64,000 bases of DNA from Pseudomonadota bacterium. GTDB taxonomy: Bacteria; Pseudomonadota; Alphaproteobacteria; Acetobacterales; Acetobacteraceae. The first letter of the stretch is position 1, and each line of letters opens with the position of its first letter. A program made the position numbers and the translations under genes. Below the pieces are notes generated by a model. That model did no database searches and had not been told where the DNA came from. It saw only the letters and a program-made list of their open reading frames with translations. Where the stretch lies: the NCBI GenBank assembly GCA_021805565.1, contig JAJZFA010000048.1, forward strand, positions 62,001-126,000, in the 5' to 3' direction. This document shows positions 53,823 to 64,000 of the stretch, piece after piece.

Positions 53823-53986
53823 CGGCTTCATGCATGTTGCTATTCGTGCGATCTTCGTGAACGATCCTTCTAAAGCGGGGATGCAGGGATCGACCTCGCA
53901 CACTATGTTAAGGTTTGCCTCGCCGGGCAGGACATCCGCTATCAAGGCCCGGCGTCCAATCGGTCTGAGAACGTGAGCAAAGTCAT

Positions 53987-55909
53987 ATGAGCAATTTCGG
54001 CCGCAACCTCGCGCTATGGGTCATCATCGCCCTGCTGCTCGTCGTTCTGTTCAACCTGTTTCAGCCAGGTGTGTCCCACACCGCGTCCACGCAGATTGCC
54101 TACTCCGACTTCATTTCGGAGGTGAACGGCGGGCGCGTGCGCGACGTGGTCATTCAGGGACGCACGGTGTCCGGTCAGTTGAACGATGGGCGCACGTTCC
54201 AAACCTACACGCCGGAAGACCCCGCGCTGGTCAAAACACTCACCGACAAGAATGTCCGGGTGATCGCCAAGCCGGAAGACAGCGACGTGAACCCGTTGCT
54301 GCATTATCTGCTGTCGTGGTTCCCGATGCTGCTGCTGATTGGCGTCTGGGTGTTCTTCATGCGGCAGATGCAGTCCGGTGGCGGCCGTGCGATGGGGTTC
54401 GGTAAAAGCCGAGCGCGATTGCTGACCGAAAAACAGGGCCGCGTGACGTTTGAGGACGTGGCCGGCATCGACGAAGCCAAAAGCGAGTTGCAGGAAATCG
54501 TCGAATTTTTGAAAGACCCGCAGAAATTCCAGCGCCTCGGCGGGAAAATCCCCAAGGGCGTGCTGCTGGTCGGTCCTCCTGGCACCGGTAAAACCTTGCT
54601 GGCCCGCGCCATCGCGGGTGAGGCGAACGTGCCGTTCTTCACGATCTCCGGTTCGGATTTCGTGGAAATGTTCGTCGGCGTCGGCGCGTCGCGGGTCCGC
54701 GACATGTTCGAACAAGGCAAGAAGAACGCGCCCTGCATCATCTTTATCGACGAAATCGATGCGGTCGGGCGCCATCGCGGGGCGGGCCTGGGCGGCGGCA
54801 ACGATGAGCGCGAGCAGACCCTGAACCAGATGCTGGTCGAAATGGACGGCTTCGAATCCAACGAAGGCGTTATCCTGATCGCGGCAACCAACCGGCCGGA
54901 CGTGCTGGACCCCGCCCTTTTGCGGCCCGGCCGCTTCGATCGGCAGGTCGTGGTGCCGAACCCAGACGTGAACGGACGCGAGAAAATCCTGCGCGTGCAC
55001 ATGCGCAAAGTGCCGCTGGCGTCCGATGTCGATCCGAAAGTCATCGCTCGCGGAACGCCCGGTTTCTCCGGCGCCGACCTTGCCAATCTGGTGAACGAAG
55101 GCGCGCTGCTGGCCGCGCGCCTCGGCAAGCGCGTCGTGGCGATGGCGGAATTCGAAGCCGCCAAAGATAAAGTCATGATGGGCGCCGAACGACGTTCGCT
55201 GGTCATGTCGGAAGCCGAAAAGCGGATGACCGCCTACCACGAATCCGGCCATGCGCTGTGCGCCATGCACGAACCGGAATGCGATCCGGTCCACAAAGCG
55301 ACGATCATCCCGCGCGGTCGCGCGCTCGGGTTGGTCATGAGCCTGCCGGAAGGCGACCGGTATTCCAAATCTAAGTCCAAGCTACTGTCGGAACTGACCA
55401 TGGCGATGGGCGGACGGGCGGCCGAGGAAATCATCTTTGGGCCGGACAAAGTCTCCAACGGGGCCTCTGGCGACATCAAAATGGCCACCGATCAGGCTCG
55501 GCGCATGATCACCGAATGGGGCATGTCCGAGAAACTCGGCATGATCGCATACGGCGATAACAGCCAGGAAGTCTTCCTGGGCCACTCCGTCACGCAAAAC
55601 AAAAATGTGTCGGAAGCCACCGCGCGGGAAATCGACAGCGAGATCAAGGACATCATCGACCGAGCCTACGCCAAGGCGCGCCGGCTGCTGACCGAGAATG
55701 TGGAAGAACTGCACCGGCTGGCGCGCGGTCTGCTGGAGCATGAGACGCTGTCGGGCGACGAAATCCGCACGGTGCTGCGCGGCGAGCCGGTGATCCGGAA
55801 GGTGGTGGACGAACCCGCGCCCGAATCGCGGCGGGCATCGGTGCCTACGTCCGGCCGTCCGTCGGCACCGCCCACCGGCGGCGCCGCCCCGGCACCCCAG
55901 CCGGGCTAA
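53987..55909 (+). CDS. ftsH: ATP-dependent zinc metalloprotease FtsH
   Basis: 640 residues, inner membrane. Two transmembrane helices (about 7-26 and 104-124), Walker A GPPGTGKT at 196-203, Walker [11 protein letters not shown] at about 251-260, the SRH region [20 protein letters not shown], and the zinc-site HESGH at 418-422. It degrades membrane and short-lived regulatory proteins. The C-terminal tail is Pro/Ala-rich. A palindromic terminator follows 16 bases after the stop. Confidence 0.98.
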   Translation: MSNFGRNLALWVIIALLLVVLFNLFQPGVSHTASTQIAYSDFISEVNGGRVRDVVIQGRTVSGQLNDGRTFQTYTPEDPALVKTLTDKNVRVIAKPEDSDVNPLLHYLLSWFPMLLLIGVWVFFMRQMQSGGGRAMGFGKSRARLLTEKQGRVTFEDVAGIDEAKSELQEIVEFLKDPQKFQRLGGKIPKGVLLVGPPGTGKTLLARAIAGEANVPFFTISGSDFVEMFVGVGASRVRDMFEQGKKNAPCIIFIDEIDAVGRHRGAGLGGGNDEREQTLNQMLVEMDGFESNEGVILIAATNRPDVLDPALLRPGRFDRQVVVPNPDVNGREKILRVHMRKVPLASDVDPKVIARGTPGFSGADLANLVNEGALLAARLGKRVVAMAEFEAAKDKVMMGAERRSLVMSEAEKRMTAYHESGHALCAMHEPECDPVHKATIIPRGRALGLVMSLPEGDRYSKSKSKLLSELTMAMGGRAAEEIIFGPDKVSNGASGDIKMATDQARRMITEWGMSEKLGMIAYGDNSQEVFLGHSVTQNKNVSEATAREIDSEIKDIIDRAYAKARRLLTENVEELHRLARGLLEHETLSGDEIRTVLRGEPVIRKVVDEPAPESRRASVPTSGRPSAPPTGGAAPAPQPG

Positions 55910-55925
55910 ACCGCGGTTTACACCT

Positions 55926-55965
55926 GTGAGTCATGGTCAGGCCTGACCGTGACTCACGCTTTTAC
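55926..55965 (+). terminator. palindromic terminator after ftsH
   Basis: A 32-base near-perfect palindrome (55926-55957) with arms GTGAGTCATGGTCAGG and CCTGACCGTGACTCAC, one wobble pair, is followed by GCTTTTAC. The short loop and trailing T-run fit an intrinsic terminator for ftsH, and it may also block readthrough into the convergent suc operon. Confidence 0.75.
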
Positions 55966-56115
55966 AAACGAGCGTCCGAGCCTTTTCGGTGCGTATCGCT
56001 TGGGATTGTGGCATCGAACATTCCGACGCCGTTGCGTGAGCGAACAGCTTTATAGACGTGCGAGGCAGCAATTGCCGTCGCTGCCGCTGGAATGCGTCCG
56101 TTCATCGCTCCACGG

Positions 56116-56143
56116 CCGACCGGGATAATCAGGCCCCGGTCGG
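56116..56143. terminator. hairpin downstream of sucD
   Basis: CCGACCGGG (56116-56124) and CCCGGTCGG (56135-56143) are perfect 9-base arms around a 10-base loop, about 20 bases past the sucD stop on the minus strand. No T-run follows, so it may be a processing or stabilising structure rather than a strong terminator. Confidence 0.45.
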
Positions 56144-56163
56144 CTCTACCGATGTTCCAGATT

Positions 56164-57039
56164 CTACCCCTTTAGAATTTCCACCAGCGTACTGCCGAGT
56201 GCGGCAGGACTGTCGGCAACATGGATGCCCGCACTGCGCATTGCGTCCATCTTCGCCGCCGCCGTGTCTTTGCCGCCGCTGATAACCGCGCCCGCGTGGC
56301 CCATCCGCCGGCCGGGAGGCGCGGCGGCACCGGCGATGAACCCCACCGTCGGCTTCTTCACCTTGTTCCTGGCCAGGAATTCCGCGGCATCGATTTCGCT
56401 CGGTCCGCCGATCTCGCCGATCATGATGATCTGCTTGGTTTCCGGGTCGGCCAGGAACATCTCCAGCACCTCGATAAAGTCGGTGCCCTTCACCGGGTCG
56501 CCGCCGATGCCGACGCAGCTTGTCTGCCCCATGCCGGTTGCCGTTGTCTGTGCCACGGCTTCATACGTTAGCGTTCCGGATCGCGACACGATCCCGACGC
56601 TGCCGCGCAAATGGATATGGCCAGGCATAATGCCGATCTTGCATTCGTCCGGCGTGATCACGCCGGGACAGTTTGGCCCGATCAGGCGGGATTTCGATCC
56701 GCTCAGCGCGCGCTTTACCCGCACCATATCCAGCACCGGGATGCCTTCGGTGATGCAGACGATCAGCGGAAATTCCGCGTCGATCGCTTCCAGGATCGCA
56801 TCGGCGGCGAACGGCGGCGGCACGTAGATTACGGTGGCATCGGCGCCCGTTTTCTCCCGGCACTCCCACACGGTATCGAACACCGGCAACCCGATATGCG
56901 TCGTGCCGCCCTTTCCCGGCGTTACGCCGCCGACCATTTTAGTGCCGTAGGCGATGGCTTGTTCGGAGTGATAGGTGCCTTGCGCGCCAGTAAAACCCTG
57001 GCACATGACCTTGGTATGGCGATTGACCAGAACCGACAT
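56164..57039 (-). CDS. sucD: succinyl-CoA synthetase alpha subunit
   Basis: 291 residues. Binds CoA and carries the phosphorylated His in [14 protein letters not shown]. The start [20 protein letters not shown] and [20 protein letters not shown] are family signatures. Its ATG directly abuts the sucC stop, so the subunits are made together. Works in the TCA cycle. Confidence 0.98.
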   Translation of the reverse strand: MSVLVNRHTKVMCQGFTGAQGTYHSEQAIAYGTKMVGGVTPGKGGTTHIGLPVFDTVWECREKTGADATVIYVPPPFAADAILEAIDAEFPLIVCITEGIPVLDMVRVKRALSGSKSRLIGPNCPGVITPDECKIGIMPGHIHLRGSVGIVSRSGTLTYEAVAQTTATGMGQTSCVGIGGDPVKGTDFIEVLEMFLADPETKQIIMIGEIGGPSEIDAAEFLARNKVKKPTVGFIAGAAAPPGRRMGHAGAVISGGKDTAAAKMDAMRSAGIHVADSPAALGSTLVEILKG

Positions 57040-58236
57040 CTATGCAGCCTCCCGCACGGCTTCGACGATTTTGGCGGCCGCGTCCGCCAGATTGTCGGCG
57101 GCAACGATCGGCAGGCCCGATTTAGCGAGGATATCCTTACCAAGATCGACGTTTGTGCCGGCCAGCCGGACCACAAGGGGGACGGAAAGCTGCACTTCGC
57201 GCGCCGCGGACACCACGCCCTCGGCGATGATGTCGCAGCGCATGATGCCGCCGAAGATATTGACCAATATGCCTTCCACGTTCGGGTCGGACAGGATGAT
57301 CTTGAAAGCCGCCGTCACCCGTTCCTTGGTGGCACTGCCACCCACGTCCAGGAAGTTGGCCGGCGCCATGCCATATAGCTTGATAATATCCATGGTCGCC
57401 ATCGCCAGGCCGGCCCCGTTGACCATGCAGCCGATATTGCCGTCCAGGGCGACGTAGTTCAGTTCGAACTTCGCGGCTTCCAATTCTTTTGGATCCTCCT
57501 CGCCCTCATCGCGCAGCTTTTGCAAATCGGGGTGGCGGAACAACGCGCTATCGTCGAAGCTGACCTTGGCATCCAGCGCGACCATATCGCCCGCCTTGGT
57601 CACCACCAGCGGGTTGATCTCGATCACCGCGCAATCCTGTGCCACGAACGCCGCGTACATGGCAGCGATGAACTTGCCGAACGATGACGCCTGCTTGCCG
57701 GTCAGGCCCAGGCCCGTGGCCAAACGGCGGCCATGAAACCCGGAAATCCCCGATGCCGGATCGATCCCCACACGCAGGATTTTCTCCGGATGGTTGGCGG
57801 CGACGTCCTCGATCTCCATCCCGCCCTCGGTCGAGGCGACGATCGTCACGCGCCCGCCAATCCGGTCCACCAACAACGAGACATACAGTTCGCGGTCGAT
57901 ATCGCACCCGGCCTCGACATACACCCGCCGCACCGGTCGTCCGGCATCGCCGGTTTGCTTGGTGACTAATGTGTGGCCGATCATCGCCTCGGCGGCGGAG
58001 CGGACCTCGGCGGCGGAACGCGCAAGCCGTACGCCGCCCTTGCCGTCCGGATCGTCGATGAAGCGGCCGGCACCGCGGCCACCCGCATGGATCTGCGATT
58101 TCACCACATAGACAGGGCCGGGGAGTTTTGCGGCTGCCGCCTCGGCCTCATCGGGGGTCCAGGCAACATGGCCTTCGAGAACCGAGACGCCGTAGCGTTT
58201 CAGTAGTTCCTTGCCCTGGTATTCATGGATGTTCAT
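57040..58236 (-). CDS. sucC: succinyl-CoA synthetase beta subunit
   Basis: 398 residues from ATG 58236, after AAGGA. The ATP-grasp start [53 protein letters not shown] and [17 protein letters not shown] are canonical. It provides the nucleotide site; pairs with SucD. It lies about 70 bases downstream of mdh on the same strand, the common alphaproteobacterial mdh-sucC-sucD order. Confidence 0.98.
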   Translation of the reverse strand: MNIHEYQGKELLKRYGVSVLEGHVAWTPDEAEAAAAKLPGPVYVVKSQIHAGGRGAGRFIDDPDGKGGVRLARSAAEVRSAAEAMIGHTLVTKQTGDAGRPVRRVYVEAGCDIDRELYVSLLVDRIGGRVTIVASTEGGMEIEDVAANHPEKILRVGIDPASGISGFHGRRLATGLGLTGKQASSFGKFIAAMYAAFVAQDCAVIEINPLVVTKAGDMVALDAKVSFDDSALFRHPDLQKLRDEGEEDPKELEAAKFELNYVALDGNIGCMVNGAGLAMATMDIIKLYGMAPANFLDVGGSATKERVTAAFKIILSDPNVEGILVNIFGGIMRCDIIAEGVVSAAREVQLSVPLVVRLAGTNVDLGKDILAKSGLPIVAADNLADAAAKIVEAVREAA

Positions 58237-58305
58237 TGGAAATCCTTCATTCATCCGGGCGATGGCATGGTCCGGCCGCTGGCCGCCGACTGCCGCTTGG
58301 CCGGG

Positions 58306-59986
<1,681 letters not shown>

Positions 59987-60487
59987 GTGAATAAAAAATT
60001 GTATTGTATAAATTTGCCGCCGGCAATTCTATGCCGGGGATTTTGGCTCTATGGATGCAAGATCGTAGGGCCGCAAAATGAACGGATTTGCTATATCGGC
60101 ATGACCGGCGATACAGGTAGTGGCGTCGCTCAGTCGCCCTATGTGAGATTTGCGGCGCATCTTGGATATAATAACAAAAACAACGCCATCAGAAAATATC
60201 TTGGCAAGAGACGTATATTACCTGAAAATTGCTTGAGTATAACGTTGTCAGTATATGGACCTATATTGCCATACAAGCATAAAATTACAAATTGTCCTGG
60301 ATATGACTATAAAATTAATCGGAGGCGTGTTGCGGCGTTGGAATGTAAATTGTGGCTTGAATGCAAAAATGCCGGCAACGACATGCTCAATAGGAAGCCA
60401 GCTTCAGTCGACGAATTTGAGCAATCTTTATGGGAAGGTGTTCCTGAGGCATTCTCTTCCATATTAATTCGTCAAGATAATTGTTAA
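59987..60487 (+). CDS. GIY-YIG-like protein in an AT-rich insert
   Basis: 166 residues from GTG 59987, with GGAG upstream. GFWLYGCKIVG and ICYIGMTGDTGSG fit the GIY-YIG core strands. VRFAAHLG supplies the conserved Arg, RRVAALECKLWLECKNAG holds a candidate catalytic Glu, and MLNRKP the terminal Asn. These residues suggest an active nuclease fold, though only one domain is present. The gene is strikingly AT-rich (many AAA, AAT, ATA codons) against its neighbours, which suggests horizontal acquisition. Confidence 0.7.
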   Translation: MNKKLYCINLPPAILCRGFWLYGCKIVGPQNERICYIGMTGDTGSGVAQSPYVRFAAHLGYNNKNNAIRKYLGKRRILPENCLSITLSVYGPILPYKHKITNCPGYDYKINRRRVAALECKLWLECKNAGNDMLNRKPASVDEFEQSLWEGVPEAFSSILIRQDNC

Positions 60488-60801
60488 ATCATACTCGGTT
60501 TGTTATATGATCGCCAAAATATCGGTAGAGGTTCATTCGCGGTCCCTACCGCTGCGGACGCGGTCTGAATTGGCAGTAGGCCAAGATCAGCCGCTTTGCC
60601 TGCGTCGTGGAGGGGTCGCGGGTGTACCCTAACGCGGGCACTTAATGCGCTTTGAGGCACAGAATCCCGGACGCGCTGCGCCGGGGTTCCGCTGTGTAGC
60701 AGTATGTTCAGCTGGCCTGGCGGGATTATCGAATCGTCCCAGGCAGCGGTAACCCGCACTGTCCGGAACGACCGCCCGTTCGCTCCGGATCGTGCGGCGA
60801 T
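60488..60801. other. 314-base region without recognised genes
   Basis: Lies between the GIY-YIG-like gene and the convergent OsmC gene. The first 40 bases remain AT-rich, then GC-rich sequence returns. Open frames here have no family features, start sites or ribosome sites that I can support. I see no tRNA or clear insertion-sequence end. Confidence 0.5.
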
Positions 60802-61305
60802 TCAGCCAAGCGTCATCGCGATGGCCGGGGGCGCCCGCAGCGTTTGCAGAATGACGCAATAGCGTTCGGTGGTCTGAATCATGCGTTCCAGCTTCGCGCG
60901 ATCCGCATCGCAATCGACCTCGAACCGCACCGCGATCTCGGTTAGCCCGACCGGCGTGGCGCGATCGACGCCCAGGGTGCCGCGCGCATCCCAGACACCT
61001 TCCGCGATGACTTTTCCGCCATGAATGGTCACGCCCATGGCGGTGGCGACGGCGCGCAACGTGACGCCGGCACAGCCGACCAGTGCTTCCAGCAGCATGT
61101 CGGCGGAGCAGGCCAACTCGCCCGACCCACCCCCGGCCTTGTGCAATCCGGCGGTCACCTTGCCATGCCACGCATCCACCACAATGGCGATCGCGTCCGG
61201 ATCCAGGGTGCCTTCCGCCCGCGATGTCACACGCCCGGCCCCTGGCTGCTCCCGATAAAGCTGTTTCAGCGGTGCCTGCACGGTTCGAAGTTCGTCTGCG
61301 TTCAT
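60802..61305 (-). CDS. OsmC-family peroxiredoxin-like protein
   Basis: 167 residues. The two redox Cys positions are visible: SADMLLEALVGCAGVTLRAVA and TTERYCVILQTL. The family reduces organic or fatty-acid hydroperoxides in the cytosol. It is divided from the lactonase-like gene by 11 bases on the same strand, so an LLM-lactonase-OsmC operon is plausible. Confidence 0.9.
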   Translation of the reverse strand: MNADELRTVQAPLKQLYREQPGAGRVTSRAEGTLDPDAIAIVVDAWHGKVTAGLHKAGGGSGELACSADMLLEALVGCAGVTLRAVATAMGVTIHGGKVIAEGVWDARGTLGVDRATPVGLTEIAVRFEVDCDADRAKLERMIQTTERYCVILQTLRAPPAIAMTLG

Positions 61306-61316
61306 ATCGGCTCCTG

Positions 61317-62111
61317 TTATTGCGATGGCGGCACGTCAAGACGGACGGCGATCCCTTGAAGGTCCGGCGACGGGGCCGGGTAACGCTGCATGACCAGCGG
61401 ATCGTGTCCTGGCACAATCAGCTCCGGCGAGGCCGCGTGCGCACGCAGCGTATCGAATCCATCCAGCATGTCGCCGATATGCAGCGCGGTGGTGAACGGC
61501 CGGCCGGTTTCCATGTTCTCATAAAAATGCGCGACGTCGGATGCCAGCACAACGATGCCGCGCCGGGTATTCACCTTGACGAACTGCAGCCCGGCGGAAT
61601 GGCCGCCCACCGGCACGACCGCGATTCCCGGCAACAGATCCGCCGGGCCATTATGGTACCGTACGCGGCCGTCGAAATTCAGCCGCACAATGCCGCATAC
61701 GTCGTCGGGTTCGAAGCTTTTCGCCAAATGGGGATGGCGCATATAGCGGCCGACCGCATAGTGCATTTCCGGCTCTTGCAAATGAAACCGGGCTTTCGGG
61801 AATTTCTCGAAGTTGCCGACATGATCGTAATGCATGTGGGTCAGGATGACATCTTCCACCGCGGCCGGATCGGCGCCCAGCAGTCCCAGCGCATCGATCG
61901 GGCAGCGCTCCCGCGTGCGGCCGCGCTTGCCGCCGCTCGCGGCCGTGAAGCCGATATCGATGACCACGGTGCGATCGTCGTTGCGCGCGAGCCAGACAAA
62001 ATAGTCCATCGGCATCGGCCCGTCATGCGGATCGCCGCCGATGAAGTGTTCGTGCCGCCGCGCCTTGCGCGTCGCGTAACGAATGGCGAACAGTTCGTAT
62101 TCCGCGGTCAC
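61317..62111 (-). CDS. metallo-beta-lactamase-fold lactonase (AHL lactonase family)
   Basis: 264 residues. The zinc-binding motif THMHYDHVGN (HxHxDH), a later GGHSAGLQ and VLASDVAHFYEN, and C-terminal IVPGHDPLVM match the N-acyl homoserine lactonase family. Members open lactone rings, but substrate varies widely. It starts 3 bases after the LLM oxidoreductase gene ends, so the two genes are likely co-transcribed and may handle related compounds. Confidence 0.87.
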   Translation of the reverse strand: MTAEYELFAIRYATRKARRHEHFIGGDPHDGPMPMDYFVWLARNDDRTVVIDIGFTAASGGKRGRTRERCPIDALGLLGADPAAVEDVILTHMHYDHVGNFEKFPKARFHLQEPEMHYAVGRYMRHPHLAKSFEPDDVCGIVRLNFDGRVRYHNGPADLLPGIAVVPVGGHSAGLQFVKVNTRRGIVVLASDVAHFYENMETGRPFTTALHIGDMLDGFDTLRAHAASPELIVPGHDPLVMQRYPAPSPDLQGIAVRLDVPPSQ

Positions 62112-62114
62112 GGG

Positions 62115-63143
62115 TTAGATCGCCTCCCGGTGGGCAGCGATGTCCGGCATCACGTGCCGGGCAAACAGATCGATCGAGTTCAAAGACTCATCGCATGTCA
62201 TATCGCCGAAGGCGAAGCGGCACAGCAAGTAATTCAGGCCCGCGTCGTCGATCGTTTTCTGCAAGTAATCCTTGACCTTGTCCGGGGTCCCGGCAACCGC
62301 GCGTCCCTGCGCCTCGGCATCCTCGAATCGTTCCGGAAAGATCGCGTGCGCGACCGGAGTCATATTATGTGCGATCCAAAGTTTCAGGAAGCTGGCCCGC
62401 CATTTATCGTAGCCCCTGCGGGCGATTTCCAGGGCTTCCTTATCGGTCTGTGCCACCACTACATGCCGCCCGACACCCATAAGGGGCAGGTCGGCCGGGT
62501 CGTTGCCCAGCGAGTCCCATTCCAATCTATAATGATCGGTCAGCGCGCGCATGCCGGCGCCGGGCATGTTGCCGACGATATTGACCTTGTTCCGGGCAGC
62601 CCAGGGAATCGCCTCCAGCCTGCCAAGACCATACCACAGCGGCGGACGCGGGGTCTGGAACGGTGTCAGTTCCATCGGGACATCGCGGTAGGTATAGTGT
62701 TTTCCGGTAAAATTCAGGACCGGATGGGTCATTCCGGCTAAAATGACGTCCAGCGCCTCGGCGTACATCGACGGCGTGGCATCTGGATCGAGTCCGTAAT
62801 ATCGCAACTCGATCGGGGAGATTCCGCGTCCGACACCCAGCATGAACCGGCCGCCGCTGATTTGATCCAGCATGCAGATTTCTTCCAGCAGCTTGATCGG
62901 GTGATACAGCGGCAAAAGATACACAAGCGGTCCGAAACGCAGCCGCTTCGTGCGTTGCGCGACCGCCGCCAGCCATACGCCGGGCGACGGAGCGACACCC
63001 AGCGGCGTCGCGTGATGTTCGGCCACATGGTAGCCATAAAATCCCGCTCGGTCATAGGCTTCGACCAGTTTCAGGCGGTCTTCGTAAAATTGTCCCAGCG
63101 GCGCCAGGCCGCGATCCATGTGGTCGAAAACACCGATTTTCAT
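62115..63143 (-). CDS. LLM-class flavin-dependent oxidoreductase
   Basis: 342 residues from ATG 63143. Luciferase-like TIM barrel: KIGVFDHMDRGLAPLGQFYEDRL, GYHVAEHHATPLGVAPSPGVWLAA (EHH motif), LVYLLPLYHPIKLLEEICMLDQ, GGRFMLGVGRGISPIE. It uses reduced FMN or F420 to oxidise a small substrate; which one is not visible. First of three closely spaced genes including the lactonase and OsmC-like proteins. Confidence 0.9.
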   Translation of the reverse strand: MKIGVFDHMDRGLAPLGQFYEDRLKLVEAYDRAGFYGYHVAEHHATPLGVAPSPGVWLAAVAQRTKRLRFGPLVYLLPLYHPIKLLEEICMLDQISGGRFMLGVGRGISPIELRYYGLDPDATPSMYAEALDVILAGMTHPVLNFTGKHYTYRDVPMELTPFQTPRPPLWYGLGRLEAIPWAARNKVNIVGNMPGAGMRALTDHYRLEWDSLGNDPADLPLMGVGRHVVVAQTDKEALEIARRGYDKWRASFLKLWIAHNMTPVAHAIFPERFEDAEAQGRAVAGTPDKVKDYLQKTIDDAGLNYLLCRFAFGDMTCDESLNSIDLFARHVMPDIAAHREAI

Positions 63144-63174
63144 GATGTCGGCCTTGTTCTGACGGCAATTCCGG

Positions 63175-63585
63175 TCATTCGGGGGCAGGGGATGCCAGCG
63201 GCTTGTCCTTCTCGACGATATAGGTGGCGACAACCCGCGACGGGTCCGGTCCGTTGCGAACGCTGTGCGGAACCCCAGCCGGGATTTGGAAACCCTCGCC
63301 TGCCTGTACCACGCGATCCGGCTGACCCTTCACCGACAAGGTGCTGCTGCCGGATACGATATAGCTGGATTCGATGCCTGGATGGGTGTGCCGCGCGATG
63401 GCCGCGTTCGGTTCAATGTTTACTTCGACCAGCACGCAGACATATTTGTCGCCGGGATAGTCGGTTCTTTGCAGGATTTTGCGCGTAAACCCAGGCTGTG
63501 CCTGCGCATCGGCCGGTCCCGTCGCGCCCACCAGCCCGGCCACCGAGCAAATCGCGCACGATACGAATCCGCGTCTTCCGATCAT
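63175..63585 (-). CDS. cupin-domain protein with Tat-like signal
   Basis: 136 residues. N-terminus MIGRRGFVSCAICSVAGLVG has a twin-arginine-like motif (GRRGFV) and hydrophobic core, so it is likely exported. The cupin barrel shows RHTHPGIESSYIVSGSSTLSV with the metal His/Glu residues and GEGFQIPAGVPHSVRN. Function unknown. It lies 31 bases upstream of the LLM oxidoreductase gene on the same strand. Confidence 0.85.
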   Translation of the reverse strand: MIGRRGFVSCAICSVAGLVGATGPADAQAQPGFTRKILQRTDYPGDKYVCVLVEVNIEPNAAIARHTHPGIESSYIVSGSSTLSVKGQPDRVVQAGEGFQIPAGVPHSVRNGPDPSRVVATYIVEKDKPLASPAPE

Positions 63586-64000
63586 TGCTGCCTCCCGTTT
63601 CCCGGCCGCAGTGTCGGCTGGGATTCGCCGCCTGTCCAGGCGCGGTCAGGGCAGCATCGGCAATCCGTGTCTCAGAACGGCGGAAACTCTGCCCGCTGGA
63701 TAAAGGTTCGGAGTATTGAAGCACCGAATGTCGCCGGGCACCCGATCGAACGCGGTTCACCGAGAGATCAAATGGCTGGCAGCGGTGGCGAAAGAAGACA
63801 TTCACCTAAGAAAAATGGTGCCCAGGGGCGGAATCGAACCACCGACACTGCAATTTTCAGTCCCTGGACAAGGTTGGTTGTCAAGTTCCCCGAAGATAAG
63901 AAAATGGCTGTATTCCGCCATATTTCGCGTCTCGGTGTGCGCCCGGAGTTCTCGGAAATTCTCGAACATTCCAGGAACATCCGTGCACGTTTACACAGGA
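63586..64000. other. 415-base right end without protein genes, holding a tRNA fragment
   Basis: Upstream of the cupin gene I see no supported coding frame. From 63816 there is a tRNA-Phe 3' fragment, and beyond it (63863-64000) sequence of different character with runs such as TTCTCGGAAATTCTCGAACATTCC, shown here only in outline. This tail is likely inside an integrated element. Confidence 0.5.
63816..63862 (-). other. 3' fragment of a tRNA-Phe gene, probable attachment site
   Basis: On the minus strand the fragment starts in the anticodon stem: GACTGAAAAT (anticodon GAA, Phe), then GCAGTGTCGGTGG, the T-arm GGTTCGATTCC, CCTGGGC, and ACCA. The 5' half of the tRNA (acceptor, D-arm) is missing; upstream sequence is unrelated. 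Integrases that target tRNA genes leave such 3' copies as attR. The intact gene is expected at the other end of the element, beyond the window. Confidence 0.8.

Noticed and set aside
60488-60801. Insertion-sequence remnant
   Set aside because: No transposase-like frame or paired terminal repeats could be seen.
63816-63862. Complete tRNA gene
   Set aside because: Only the 3' half is present; no D-arm or 5' acceptor strand can be found upstream.

Overview
The window is GC-rich, densely coded chromosomal DNA. Its gene content points to an alphaproteobacterium, most likely of the Acetobacterales (Acetobacteraceae-like): aerobic-type CobS/CobT cobaltochelatase genes, an mdh-sucC-sucD cluster, an OprB-type porin, hemD-mitofilin-hemY, parAB, and a flgFGA / fliL-fliM / MotE / CheY-CheZ motility block. 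The lineage is inferred from gene content and order; no rRNA marker is present.

Layout. 1-7.4 kb: end of an unidentified gene, ispE, tRNA-Gln, ribF, an alpha/beta-hydrolase, a RES/Xre-type toxin-antitoxin pair, then cobT, cobS and a J-domain protein on the minus strand. 7.5-11.9 kb: an iron-regulated block (Dyp peroxidase, NHL-repeat periplasmic protein, OprB porin) with a strong Fur box and a weaker one. 12-17.7 kb: metabolic genes (hydantoinase B, MsrQ, class II aldolase, a glycosyltransferase, asd). 17.9-25.3 kb: an accessory or defence island with a complete ParE/Phd pair, a type I restriction-modification system (hsdR-hsdM-hsdS), a truncated DarT-like gene, an unassigned two-gene module (a two-TM membrane protein plus a 63-residue proline-rich protein) flanked by near-identical 18-bp direct repeats, and a decayed ParE with an intact antitoxin.

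25.4-39 kb: mmsA, an FkbM methyltransferase, trpS, murJ, gpsA, rlmJ and tsaD on the minus strand; then hemD, mitofilin-like, hemY, parA and parB on the plus strand, ending at a clear terminator. 39-43.1 kb: nitroreductase, haloacid dehalogenase, flgA, flgG and flgF (minus), the flg genes behind a near-ideal sigma-54 promoter. 43.3-50.1 kb: fliL, fliM, a DUF6468-type protein, MotE-like, cheY, cheZ and a 980-residue AMIN/TPR-like periplasmic protein as a tightly overlapping plus-strand operon. 50.2-55.9 kb: speD, speE, cpoB, tilS, ftsH. 56.1-59.3 kb: mdh-sucC-sucD (minus). 59.3-60.8 kb: an AT-rich insert with nested inverted repeats and a GIY-YIG-like gene. 60.8-63.6 kb: OsmC-like, a metallo-beta-lactamase-fold lactonase, an LLM flavin oxidoreductase and a cupin. 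The last 200 bases hold the 3' half of a tRNA-Phe gene, best read as an attachment site of an integrative element that continues beyond the window.

The best candidate for an undescribed system is the two-gene module at 24.1-24.8 kb. Second-tier candidates are the AT-rich GIY-YIG island, the Fur-controlled NHL/Dyp/porin block, and the tRNA-Phe attachment site. No CRISPR array, rRNA gene or intact insertion sequence was seen.
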